A DNA stretch of 64,000 nucleotides, taken from positions 186,001-250,000 of the forward strand of contig NZ_JACHGK010000003.1 of assembly GCF_014207535.1 (NCBI RefSeq). The letters run 5' to 3'. The first letter of the stretch is position 1. Each line of letters begins with the position of its first letter. Under the pieces are notes generated by a model that saw nothing but the letters and a program-made list of their open reading frames with translations, was not told the DNA's origin and did not search any database. The position numbers were made by a program, and so were the translations under genes. The DNA comes from Bacillus benzoevorans (GTDB lineage: Bacteria; Bacillota; Bacilli; Bacillales; Cytobacillaceae). Of the stretch, positions 50,592-58,857 are shown in pieces.

Positions 50592-50819
50592 TTCCCCAAT
50601 CCCTCTCTTCGTTGAAAAAGTTAAGCCAATTATTAAATTTTTCTATGTAATTATTAGTTTACTATAAATCTTTCAAAAATTCCTCACTTTTCTGAACGGT
50701 TGCTCAATTTCTTTTTTTTTGACAAGTTGTCCAATCCTCCTTTTCCTTGTAAAATAAGAGTTGAACGTAATTTATTGCATGGATATTTAGGGATTCATTT
50801 TATTGGAGGGATATTAAGG

Positions 50820-50921
50820 TTGTCTAAAAAGCGTAAAAACAAAATGAAGATTGTTGTCTATCTCATGATTTTCGCCATCTTAGCTTCAACATTCTTAACT
50901 GGCATTGCCATCCTGTTCTAG
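50820..50921 (+). CDS. prli43: Stressosome-associated miniprotein Prli43
   Basis: A 33-residue membrane peptide. It starts with TTG 50820 behind GGAGGG at 9 bases and reads MSKKRKNKMKIVVYLMIFAI then LASTFLTGIAILF. The basic N-terminus and single membrane helix match Prli43, which in Listeria tethers the stressosome to the membrane. A terminator follows at once, so it is a one-gene unit. Confidence 0.82.
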   Translation: MSKKRKNKMKIVVYLMIFAILASTFLTGIAILF

Positions 50922-50936
50922 CACGAGCTTGTATAT

Positions 50937-50960
50937 ACCCCTGCCATAGGGGTTTTTTTA
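50937..50960 (+). terminator. prli43 terminator
   Basis: ACCCCT and AGGGGT pair around GCCAT, followed by seven T. Confidence 0.9.
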
Positions 50961-51116
50961 TATTATTTTCAAGAAAATATCCACTTCGAAACAATGGTAC
51001 CTTTTAGAAATGAATAAACTGTTAAAAAATTTTGAATTAACAGCTTGTATTATAGTAATATACTTCCACATTCACCTCATATCCTATAGAATGAAAGTGA
51101 AAGGGGGGAAATGGAA

Positions 51117-51476
51117 ATGCAAGCACATTTAAATTCCATTGCGAAGTGGGGGAAATTTCTCGGCTATGTTTATATCGTAGTTGGAGCGATTGATGCATTA
51201 TTTGGATTATTTGCTTTTATCGTCGGTGCGCTGCCGGGTGTTATTATGATCTTTCTTGGAATATTTCTTCTTCGCGCCGGAAAAGAAGCAGAAAACCTAT
51301 TGAGAGAGTACGATGAACGACCGTTGGCGGAACTGCTTAATAACTTTGCCAAATACCTTAAAGTCATGGGCATTCTTTTTATTATTGGAATCGTTTTTGC
51401 AATTATTATGGTTATTTTTGCATTTACAGGGGCATTCTTTTTCGGAGATTTATTAAACAATATGAATTATATGTAA
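51117..51476 (+). CDS. Small membrane protein (DUF5362-like)
   Basis: A protein of 119 residues with two long hydrophobic regions: residues 11-52 (FLGYVYIVVGAIDALFGLFA and on) and 82-112 (VMGILFIIGIVFAIIMVIFA). A charged loop with LREYDERPLAELLNNFAKYL separates them. This layout fits DUF5362. ATG 51117 is preferred over 51111 because of the GGGGGG spacing. Function unknown. Confidence 0.7.
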   Translation: MQAHLNSIAKWGKFLGYVYIVVGAIDALFGLFAFIVGALPGVIMIFLGIFLLRAGKEAENLLREYDERPLAELLNNFAKYLKVMGILFIIGIVFAIIMVIFAFTGAFFFGDLLNNMNYM

Positions 51477-51479
51477 TAA

Positions 51480-51537
51480 AAGAGGAGACGAACAACTTTG
51501 CTAATCAGGATATCTTAGCAGATAGATTCGTCTCCTT
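51480..51537 (+). terminator. Terminator of the DUF5362-like gene
   Basis: GGAGACGAA and TTCGTCTCC form the base of a hairpin with a long internal loop, followed by TTTTCC. Confidence 0.65.
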
Positions 51538-51589
51538 TTCCATGTTCTCTTTTCAAATTCTTTTTTTCCTTTCCCGATCGATCCCAATG

Positions 51590-51748
51590 CTATTTTTTCA
51601 CTAGACCGATGCGCCTTTTAAGCGGCAGGCTGTAGCATGCATCACAAACACCATCATTATCCATATACTCATTTTCATCTAAAATGATCTGATTACAATT
51701 AGAGCATTCCCATTGCTGAACTTTGACTGATTCCTCAACATGCTCCAC
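51590..51748 (-). CDS. Small zinc-ribbon-like protein, 52 residues
   Basis: A GTG start at 51748 follows GGAGATGAGG. The product has two Cys pairs, WECSNCNQII and GVCDACYSL, spaced 17 residues apart, which fits a zinc ribbon or knuckle. The C-terminus is basic (PLKRRIGLVKK). No DNA- or RNA-binding role can be assigned from this alone. It lies between the DUF5362-like gene and yqjA. Confidence 0.7.
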   Translation of the reverse strand: MEHVEESVKVQQWECSNCNQIILDENEYMDNDGVCDACYSLPLKRRIGLVKK

Positions 51749-51897
51749 AAACCCTCATCTCCTTTTTTCTGAATAATATTCGAGAAAAAAGGGGGAATTC
51801 CTGCATAATAAATAAAGCAGTGAGGAAAAAACACTTGTGGTGTCGAATCCCGCATAGGGTAAGGGGTTAAATCACGAAAGCATCAGCTAATTAAGGA

Positions 51898-52878
51898 TCA
51901 TCCGTTTGCCGCTTTTTTCTTTCTGTCCTCCATCCCTTTAAATGCCTGCTTTATCAGCAAGTATTGTTCCATTTCTTTAATAAAATGAAGCAGTGCCGCG
52001 CGAATCTCAAATTCTTCCCTCGTTTTTGGCAGTTCCATTTTTTCAAACGCGTGGTGCATTTCGGCTAATTGATCTAAATAAAGCACCGCTGTATTCCCTG
52101 AATGAATATGCTCGGCAAGTTCCTCTATAAATGCGGCAATCATCCTCCCCTGCGTAACCGTATGGGAAATGGACGTAATAATAGGCAGTACCCGTTCAAT
52201 AATTTCAAACTGCTTTTCCCTCATGGAAAGATAGGTATAGTAGATGTCGTCGTGGTGCAAAAAGCGATTTTCCATCACTTGAATGGAAAGCAGCTTCGCT
52301 TCCTTGAGCAGTTTGACCGTCTCGGGAATTTCGCGGCCATCCCAGTCATACTCTCCCTCGCGTAGGAAGCGGACAATTTCTAAAAAGATGGTTTTGAAGT
52401 TCGCCTCAATTTTTTTCTGATAATCGATGATTTTATGATCTACACTTGGCATATACGTATTAACGACAAGAGCCACCCCGACCCCGATGAAAATAATAGC
52501 GATTTCATTCCAGATGAACGCAAGCGTGACATTGCCCTGTGAAAAAAAGTGAAAGACAATGACGGTACTCGATACAATTCCCTCGCTGGCCTTGAGCATC
52601 ACCGCCGTCGGGATAAAAAGAAGCAGCAATAAGCCGATGACTAGCGGATGGTAGGCAATTCCTTCAAAAAAGAGGATCGCAAACGCCATGGCTGTTAAGC
52701 AGGAGAGAATCCGTTCCCATGAAGCCTGCAGTGATTTTCTTTTTGTGACCTGAATACATAAAATGGTTAATATACCGGCCGAAACAAAGTTTTGCAGTCC
52801 AAAATATTGCGCCAGGACAATCGCAGCCGTTGCCCCGATCGCCGATTTAATCGTCCGGTACCCAATGCGAAATTTCAT
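51898..52878 (-). CDS. yqjA: Aromatic acid exporter family membrane protein YqjA
   Basis: A 326-residue FUSC/ArAE-type protein. The N-terminal half has about six membrane helices (IGATAAIVLAQYFGLQNFVS to IAIIFIGVGVALVVNTYMP); the C-terminal half is a cytoplasmic helical domain (DWDGREIPETVKLLKEAKLL and on). Relatives are predicted to export aromatic acids. Synteny with mce and the art genes matches B. subtilis yqjA. Confidence 0.85.
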   Translation of the reverse strand: MKFRIGYRTIKSAIGATAAIVLAQYFGLQNFVSAGILTILCIQVTKRKSLQASWERILSCLTAMAFAILFFEGIAYHPLVIGLLLLLFIPTAVMLKASEGIVSSTVIVFHFFSQGNVTLAFIWNEIAIIFIGVGVALVVNTYMPSVDHKIIDYQKKIEANFKTIFLEIVRFLREGEYDWDGREIPETVKLLKEAKLLSIQVMENRFLHHDDIYYTYLSMREKQFEIIERVLPIITSISHTVTQGRMIAAFIEELAEHIHSGNTAVLYLDQLAEMHHAFEKMELPKTREEFEIRAALLHFIKEMEQYLLIKQAFKGMEDRKKKAANG

Positions 52879-52936
52879 TCCCCAATCTCCCTTAAAGTTT
52901 TTCCTGTTCCTATTAGTTTACCATGTATAATTTCAC

Positions 52937-52978
52937 AAAAAAAAGTTTTGCCGTTCAGATTGAGCGGCAAAACTTTTT
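52937..52978 (-). terminator. artPQR terminator
   Basis: AAAAAGTTTTGCCG and CGGCAAAACTTTTT form a 14-bp perfect stem with T tracts in both directions, just after the ATPase gene. Confidence 0.9.
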
Positions 52979-53028
52979 CAATTCAAATACTTAGCTGATG
53001 CATATAGATACCTGTCGCACTAAAAACG

Positions 53029-53751
53029 TTAAAGGATTTTCTCCAAAAATTCTTTCGCTCTCTGACTCTTTGGCTGAGTAAAGAATTCTTCTGGCGGAGA
53101 ATCCTCTGCTAGTACACCGCCATCTAAAAACAGAACCCGATCAGCCACTTCTCGAGCAAAGCCCATTTCATGCGTTACAATGGCCATCGTCATTCCCGAT
53201 TCAGCGAGTGACTTCATCACATCAAGAACTTCTTTTACCATTTCCGGATCTAAGGCGGAAGTCGGTTCATCAAAGAGCATGATTTTCGGTTCCATCGCTA
53301 ATGCGCGGGCAATGGCGACACGCTGCTTCTGTCCGCCGGATAAGCGGCCGGGATATTCTTTTGCTTTTTCCGCGAGACCGACCTTTTCGAGCAGTTTCAT
53401 CGCCTTATCCTCGGCATTCTTTTTTGACAGCCGTTTCACCTTCATCGGAGCATAGGTTAGGTTTTCTAAAACAGTCATATGTGGAAACAAATGAAAGTGC
53501 TGGAACACCATTCCGACGTTCTGTCTCATTTTCATAATGTTCGTTTTTTTATCGGTAATATCCATATTGTTAATGTAAATATGCCCGCCTGTCGGTTTTT
53601 CCAGTAGATTCATACAGCGTAGAAAGGTCGATTTTCCTGAGCCGGACGGACCAATAATCGCGACAACCTGACCCTCTTTAATCGTGGTCGTAATCCCTTT
53701 TAAAACTTCAAGTCTGCCGAAATTCTTCGTTAATCCTTCAACTTTAATCAC
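53029..53751 (-). CDS. artR: Arginine-type ABC transporter, ATP-binding protein ArtR
   Basis: Nucleotide-binding subunit of a polar amino-acid importer. Walker A GPSGSGKST, Q-loop FQHFHLFPHM, signature LSGGQKQRVAIARAL, Walker B IMLFDEPTSALD and switch His IVTHEM are intact. It overlaps artQ by eight bases. In B. subtilis this gene (yqiZ) lies in the same place beside yqjA, which supports the arginine assignment. Confidence 0.9.
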   Translation of the reverse strand: MIKVEGLTKNFGRLEVLKGITTTIKEGQVVAIIGPSGSGKSTFLRCMNLLEKPTGGHIYINNMDITDKKTNIMKMRQNVGMVFQHFHLFPHMTVLENLTYAPMKVKRLSKKNAEDKAMKLLEKVGLAEKAKEYPGRLSGGQKQRVAIARALAMEPKIMLFDEPTSALDPEMVKEVLDVMKSLAESGMTMAIVTHEMGFAREVADRVLFLDGGVLAEDSPPEEFFTQPKSQRAKEFLEKIL

Positions 53752-54403
53752 CTTTTCTCAATCTCCTCTCGACAGCCTTTCCAATCAGGGTAAGGAACAT
53801 GACTAAAACATAATAAATAATACCGGCTAAAAGCAACGGTTCGATAAAGCGGAATGTGTCGGATCCGACCTGATAAGCGCGGCGCATGACATCCATGACT
53901 CCAATGGTCGTAACGATTGCTGATTCCTTCGTTAATGTTATAAATTCATTCATCAGTGAAGGCAGGATATTTTTCAACGCCTGCGGCAATACGATATTGA
54001 TCATCATCGGACTGTATGGCACTCCGAGCGCCATCGCCGCTTCACTTTGTCCTTTATCGACAGCAAGAATACCCCCACGGATAATTTCAGAAATATAAGC
54101 CGTTGAATTTAAGGCAAATGAAATGATTGCCGCCGTATACGGCTCAATTTGGTAACCGATCAGCTGCGGCGAGCCAAAATAAATAATCATTAACTGCAGC
54201 ACAAGCGGCGTACCGCGAAATATCGATGTATAGAAATCGGCAATCCCATTTAATAGTTTTATTTTACTAATTTTAAATAACGATAAAATAATTCCGAACA
54301 CAAATCCCAGCAGACCGGCAAAAAAAGCAATCTGAAGTGTTACTCCTACCCCTTTCAGGATAAAGGGAAACGAAGGGAGAACGGAGCTAAAATCTAAATT
54401 CAT
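53744..54403 (-). CDS. artQ: Arginine-type ABC transporter, permease ArtQ
   Basis: Membrane subunit of 219 residues with five helices (GVGVTLQIAFFAGLLGFVFG and others). The EAA loop is GQSEAAMALGVPYSPMMINI and a helix carries PLLLAGIIYYVLVMFLTLIG. ATG 54403 (MNLDFSSVLP) is the likely start. It is preceded by an attenuator-like hairpin after artP and coupled to artR. Confidence 0.9.
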   Translation of the reverse strand: MNLDFSSVLPSFPFILKGVGVTLQIAFFAGLLGFVFGIILSLFKISKIKLLNGIADFYTSIFRGTPLVLQLMIIYFGSPQLIGYQIEPYTAAIISFALNSTAYISEIIRGGILAVDKGQSEAAMALGVPYSPMMINIVLPQALKNILPSLMNEFITLTKESAIVTTIGVMDVMRRAYQVGSDTFRFIEPLLLAGIIYYVLVMFLTLIGKAVERRLRKGD

Positions 54404-54443
54404 GACCTGAACGCACCCTCTCAAATTCAATATCAAATTAACG

Positions 54444-54480
54444 TATAAAAACGTTCAGAATGAAGTTTTTCTGAACGTTT
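54444..54480 (-). terminator. Intra-operon hairpin between artP and artQ
   Basis: AAACGTTCAGAA pairs with TTCTGAACGTTT around 10 bases, followed on the minus strand by TTTATACG. Lying between the binding-protein gene and the permease gene, it probably lowers downstream expression and protects the artP transcript. Confidence 0.75.
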
Positions 54481-54497
54481 CCGTTTCTATCTGATTG

Positions 54498-55292
54498 TTA
54501 TTTAGCATCAAAATAGTTTTTTACAATCTTATCGATCTCGCCATTTTCAATCATCGTTTTTAATTCTTGATTAAACTTCTCCGTCAGCTCACTGTCCTTT
54601 GGAAAGGCAATAGCAAATCCGCCATCTGTATCTTCAATCGTGAAGCTTTCGATATCCGGATTTTCATCAAGATATCCTTTAGCACTGGTGTCTTCAATAA
54701 TCGCTGCATCCATCCGTCCTACCTTGATTTCCTGGATTAGTTCAGGAATACGATTACGCGCATCTACAGTGAACGGTGTTTCTTTTGCCAGTTCATTTGC
54801 TTTATCCTGTTGAATGGAACCAAGCTGGGCTCCGACTTTTTTTCCTTCCAAATCAGCAACCGTTTTAATGCCACTGCCTTTTTTCGAAACAATGACATGC
54901 TTGGAAGTATAGTAAATATCACTAAAATCAACGCTTTTTCTGCGTTCGTCGGTTGCCGACATAGCGGACATAACGAAATCAACTTGTCCGTTTTGCAGAG
55001 CTGCAATCAGACCGCCAAAATCCATATCATTGATTTTCAGATCATAACCAAGTTTGTCTGTAATCGTCTTGGCAATTTCAATATCAATCCCGATTGGTTT
55101 GTCACCTTTCGCTGTATCGATATATTCAAAAGGTTTATAATCGGCTGATGTTCCCATTGTTAACACTTTAGTCTCAGTATCAGCACCTTCTGCTGCCTTC
55201 TGTTCTGTTTCCTTTTTAGCTCCAGTGCCGCATGCGGCGAGAATGCCGATAAGCAGGATGCCCATCATGAATAAAGAAAATAATTTTTTCAA
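54498..55292 (-). CDS. artP: Arginine-type ABC transporter, substrate-binding lipoprotein ArtP
   Basis: A 264-residue lipoprotein. The signal peptide ends in the lipobox GILAACG; the binding domain begins VLTMGTSADYKPFEYIDTAK and includes IGIDIEIAKTITDKLGYDLK. GGAGGAG upstream of the ATG is strong. In B. subtilis (yqiX) it binds arginine. An AT-rich inverted repeat lies about 110 bases upstream. Confidence 0.9.
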   Translation of the reverse strand: MKKLFSLFMMGILLIGILAACGTGAKKETEQKAAEGADTETKVLTMGTSADYKPFEYIDTAKGDKPIGIDIEIAKTITDKLGYDLKINDMDFGGLIAALQNGQVDFVMSAMSATDERRKSVDFSDIYYTSKHVIVSKKGSGIKTVADLEGKKVGAQLGSIQQDKANELAKETPFTVDARNRIPELIQEIKVGRMDAAIIEDTSAKGYLDENPDIESFTIEDTDGGFAIAFPKDSELTEKFNQELKTMIENGEIDKIVKNYFDAK

Positions 55293-55401
55293 CGTTACTC
55301 CTCCTTTAGTATGTAATAAGTCATGTATGAACGATTAGTTATCCTTATATTTATGTTTATTCATCAGAATGAATTTTAACACAAAGCCTGCTATATGCAA
55401 T

Positions 55402-55431
55402 ATAAAATATTATTGTTATATAATATTTTAT
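55402..55431. promoter_or_regulatory. AT-rich inverted repeat upstream of artP
   Basis: ATAAAATATTA (55402-55412) and TAATATTTTAT (55421-55431) are perfect 11-base arms eight bases apart. The half-site occurs again at 55487-55498 (ATAAAATATTAT). Three copies within 100 bases suggest an operator for artP or brxB. The regulator is unknown. Confidence 0.5.
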
Positions 55432-55507
55432 ATTCTGTAAAATCACCTAAATCTCTTTTATATCTTATATTGTAATCAAAACCAACATAAAATATTATCC
55501 ATAAATA

Positions 55508-55541
55508 AAAAAATCCAATAATCTATTGACTATCGGATTGC
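55508..55541 (-). terminator. brxB terminator
   Basis: AATCCGATA and TATTGGATT pair (one G-U) around the loop, then seven T on the minus strand. Confidence 0.7.
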
Positions 55542-55588
55542 TAAGTTTATCTATATTCAAATTACAGAAACCTATGGTGGATCTTGTA

Positions 55589-56029
55589 TTATACTTCTTC
55601 GCAATACTGCTCAAATGCCTGCTGTAATTTTTGTATAACAGCCATTGGCTCATGCCCTTCAATTTCGTGCCGCTCGATCATCGTTACGATTTTACCGTCT
55701 TTTAACAGGGCAAAAGATGGTGAGGATGGTGCATAACCTGTGAAGTATGAACGTGCTTTTTCTGTAGCCTCTTTGTCCTGTCCGGCAAATACCGTCACTA
55801 AATGATCAGGACGTTTGTCATAATGCAGAGAATGATTGGCTGCAGGGCGGGCAATACCTCCGGCACATCCACAGATGGAATTAATCATCACAAGCGTTGT
55901 GCCTTGTTTTGCAAGGGCCGCTTCCACTTCCTCTGTGGTTTTTAATTCGGTATAGCCTGCGTTCGCGATTTCCTGACGTGCCTGAAGGACGGCATCGTTC
56001 ATAAACAGGTTGAAATCAATATTATTCAT
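55589..56029 (-). CDS. brxB: Bacilliredoxin BrxB (YphP/YqiW family)
   Basis: A thioredoxin-fold protein of 146 residues that removes bacillithiol from S-bacillithiolated proteins. The active-site motif is NSICGCAGGIARPA (CGC). Other family tracts are RPDHLVTVFAGQDKEAT and APSSPSFALLKDGKIV. GGAGCGATC-type sequence precedes ATG 56029. Synteny with artP matches B. subtilis yqiW. Confidence 0.94.
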   Translation of the reverse strand: MNNIDFNLFMNDAVLQARQEIANAGYTELKTTEEVEAALAKQGTTLVMINSICGCAGGIARPAANHSLHYDKRPDHLVTVFAGQDKEATEKARSYFTGYAPSSPSFALLKDGKIVTMIERHEIEGHEPMAVIQKLQQAFEQYCEEV

Positions 56030-56221
56030 AAGATCGCTCCTTTTTCATTTTAATGCATTTACATCATAACAATAGTGTTATTTGCGATCAAATATGTTGC
56101 TTTGTAGTCTGTAAACATCTGCTGAAATCGCACTTTACAGTTTACTGCTGGAAGAAGGAAAATAATTAGCAAAACGAATAATACAAGATAGCTAAAGCAT
56201 AGTGTTTTATATCAGGCTAAA

Positions 56222-56470
56222 GGGCTCATTATCTTCCTTTACTTTCTGGCTCAGGTTATTAAACGCCGCAAAACGAAAGGGCTGGCTGCTTTGTACCGAC
56301 AGAAACGTACGCCGATCATTATGGTTTTGTCCTCGATTTTACTGGTTTTTCTTGTCATACACGTGGTTCGCAGTATAAAGATATACATTGTCTACACTTC
56401 AGGGATTCTCCCTTTTTTCATCATTGGACTCATCATCACAGGAATCGTAGTTCTTTATTGCAAACGGTAG
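56222..56470 (+). pseudogene. Open membrane-protein frame without a normal start
   Basis: Between brxB and the sirtuin, one plus-strand frame is open from a stop near 56198 to TAG 56470. It encodes three hydrophobic segments (GLIIFLYFLAQVI, IIMVLSSILLVFLVIHVV, ILPFFIIGLIITGIVVLYC) with basic loops. No ATG, GTG or TTG with a ribosome site precedes the first segment. It is either a decayed membrane protein (CcdC-like in layout) or a gene with an unusual start. Confidence 0.4.
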
Positions 56471-56566
56471 CACTAGCATTGGAAATTTCAAGACTGCAGA
56501 ATATCTGTCCATTTCTTTTTTTCTGAAAAATCAATTCAATGGGATATCTGCAGCCTTCATTTATCC

Positions 56567-57334
56567 TTAAAGGATCTTATCCATCTCCTCTAGAACCTTT
56601 CCGATCGAATCATTGATACAAAAGGTATCAGCACTGTGGTCGTATGGAGTTTCCCCAATATTAACGATGATCATCGGTGCGGCATTTTTTCGATGCTGTG
56701 GAAACGTAGAGAACGGGGTCACCTTTAAGCTTGAACCGAGCACCAGGATGCAATCCGCTTCAAAGATCATGTTTAAAATAGTCTCAAATCCTTTTTGCGT
56801 AAACCATTCCCCCGCATCGCCGTACAAAACAACATCCGGTTTAATATAACGGTCCTCCACATGGTGCGTATTACATTCATGACAGATGTAGAATTCTTCC
56901 ATCTTCTTGCCCCTATGCACCATTTCTTCCGTCGTATAACTCCGACCACAATGAAGACAAGCAGCGGTGGCAATCGTACCATGGAATTCAATCACATTCT
57001 TGCTGCCTGCCATTTGATGGAGGCCGTCAATATTCTGCGTAATAATATGCGACACTTTCCCCGCCCTTTCCCATTTCGCCAAAATCTCATGACCCTTATT
57101 CGGAAGGGCTTCTGGATGATAAAGATGTTCAAGGGCAAATTGATAAAACTCATTTGGATATTCATAAAAATAGTCCAGAGAAAGGACATATTCCGGGGCT
57201 AATGTATAAATTCCTTTGCTGGAACGAAAATCTTTAATGCCTGATTCCGTACTGATTCCCGCGCCGGTTAGGACGACAATATTGCGGGCATTTCTAATGA
57301 AATTTGTACATGTTGCGATCATGTCTTGATTCAT
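56567..57334 (-). CDS. Sir2-family NAD-dependent protein deacylase
   Basis: A sirtuin of 255 residues that removes acyl groups from lysines using NAD+. The NAD site is VVLTGAGISTESGIKDFR and IITQNIDGLHQMAG; the catalytic His is in EFHGTI. The zinc knuckle is CLHCGRSYT and YICHECNTHH. GSSLKVTPFS and VNIGETP complete the Rossmann fold. ATG 57334 has AGGAG upstream. In B. subtilis the homologue is SrtN. Confidence 0.93.
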   Translation of the reverse strand: MNQDMIATCTNFIRNARNIVVLTGAGISTESGIKDFRSSKGIYTLAPEYVLSLDYFYEYPNEFYQFALEHLYHPEALPNKGHEILAKWERAGKVSHIITQNIDGLHQMAGSKNVIEFHGTIATAACLHCGRSYTTEEMVHRGKKMEEFYICHECNTHHVEDRYIKPDVVLYGDAGEWFTQKGFETILNMIFEADCILVLGSSLKVTPFSTFPQHRKNAAPMIIVNIGETPYDHSADTFCINDSIGKVLEEMDKIL

Positions 57335-57380
57335 TTTTCCCACTCCTGATAGTTCACTCTTTATAATCATAATAAATGTA

Positions 57381-58283
57381 TCATGATAAAAGTAAATCCT
57401 TCAATGCAGTTTCCAATGCAGGGTAGGAAAATTTAAAGCCATTTTCCAGCAATTGCTCTGGTAGAACGTACTGTCCTTCCAGCACAAGTTTGCTTTTTTG
57501 CCCAAGTGCCAGCTTCATCATAAAAGCAGGAACGGGCAGCCAATGCGGCCGATGCAGGACAGAGCCAATCGTTTCGCCGAAGTCTTTCATATTTACCGGA
57601 TTTGGTGCCGTGACATTAACAGGTCCATGTAATGAGCCATGATCTAGAGCAAAACAAATAGATCGTGCCACGTCTTTGGCATGGACCCATGATACCCACT
57701 GTTTGCCGGAGCCAACAGTGCCCCCGGCAAATAATTTATAGGGGAGCGCCATTAGCGGCAGTGCCCCGCCTTCTTTGCCCAATACAACACCAAATCTCAT
57801 CATGACCGTTCGGATGCCGTAATCTGCAGCAACAAGGGCTTTCTTTTCCCAATCAGCCACCGTCCGCGCCAGAAAATCATCCGCCTTTTCTCGTGACTTT
57901 TCCGTATAAATCGCCTCTTCTGATGCAGGGTAAATCCCGATCGCACTGGCATTCACGAACACAGCCGGTTTTTCTTCCAGAGCAGCGATAATTCTCAGCA
58001 GTTCATTCGTCGCCGTCATTCGGCTTTCATATATTTGCTGCTGATGCTTTTGACTCCAACGTCCGGCATTAATCGAAACACCGGCTAAATTAATGAAAGC
58101 ATCGGCCCGTTCGATTTCCTGTTCCGGTGCCGCTCCTTCACCAAGCCATCTCACATAAAAAACCTTTCCATCCACAGGTTTCAGTCCCCGTGATAATATG
58201 ACGATTTCATGCCCTTTATCAAGAAGTATCTCCGTTAGTTTCTGCCCAACAAACCCAGTCCCTCCCGCAATAACGATCTTCAC
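57381..58283 (-). CDS. TIGR01777-family NAD(P)-dependent epimerase-like protein
   Basis: An SDR-type sugar-epimerase-like protein of 300 residues (B. subtilis YfhF group). The cofactor loop is IAGGTGFVGQKLTEILLDKG; ADAFINLAGVSINAGRW and the C-terminal domain VPAFMMKLALGQKSKLVLEG are diagnostic. GTG 58283 has GGAGGG at 7 bases. Some homologues influence cell division, but the reaction is not known. Confidence 0.88.
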   Translation of the reverse strand: MKIVIAGGTGFVGQKLTEILLDKGHEIVILSRGLKPVDGKVFYVRWLGEGAAPEQEIERADAFINLAGVSINAGRWSQKHQQQIYESRMTATNELLRIIAALEEKPAVFVNASAIGIYPASEEAIYTEKSREKADDFLARTVADWEKKALVAADYGIRTVMMRFGVVLGKEGGALPLMALPYKLFAGGTVGSGKQWVSWVHAKDVARSICFALDHGSLHGPVNVTAPNPVNMKDFGETIGSVLHRPHWLPVPAFMMKLALGQKSKLVLEGQYVLPEQLLENGFKFSYPALETALKDLLLS

Positions 58284-58539
58284 CGCTTCTCCCTCCTGCT
58301 ATCCTCTTTTACTAAAAAAACCATTGCTGCTATTAAAATAACCTTCTAAACCAATCCGCTGCAATAAATAAAAGAATCCATTTTGAAAAAAAGATTGATC
58401 AAAGGTGATTCTTATCTAGAATAGAAAAGTTTCAATTTAATATATATTGCTCATTTGCTGTCTGTGCTGCACTACAATTGCCTCTTTGTTTAACAAAAAC
58501 CTTCTAAGAACATAAAATCAATGTGCCCTAAATATGATA
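58284..58539. other. Intergenic region
   Basis: About 256 AT-rich bases between the epimerase gene and the ECF operon. I see no supported ORF, no strong hairpin and no clear promoter. Confidence 0.5.
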
Positions 58540-58857
58540 TCAAGGCTTCGGATTAATCCCCACCCAGGATAGTCCGATCATTAAAAAGGTAAAAACGAAA
58601 ATAAACAAACTAATCCCAATTCCCCAAAATGCATGTAATCTTGATTTTTTAGATGTAATCATCCCAAATAGCCCTAAGAAAAAGCCCACAATTGGCAGGT
58701 TAACGAGAAGCGTTTTTGGAAAATCGTCAATATCCATTAATAATGTAATATTAACCCCCGCTAGTGCGATAAGAGCGACCAGGAAGGATAGGAATCCCAT
58801 AATGGCTGGCAGTTTTCTTAGATTTTCTTTGTTCTTATTGTTCATTTCCAGTTCCAT
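58540..58857 (-). CDS. Small membrane protein of the ECF sigma operon
   Basis: A 105-residue protein with three predicted membrane helices: LPAIMGFLSFLVALIALAGV, LLVNLPIVGFFLGLFGMI and AFWGIGISLFIFVFTFLMIG. It overlaps the end of the anti-sigma gene by 16 bases, so it belongs to the same operon. It may assist sensing or be a target of the pathway. I recognise no family. Confidence 0.75.
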   Translation of the reverse strand: MELEMNNKNKENLRKLPAIMGFLSFLVALIALAGVNITLLMDIDDFPKTLLVNLPIVGFFLGLFGMITSKKSRLHAFWGIGISLFIFVFTFLMIGLSWVGINPKP

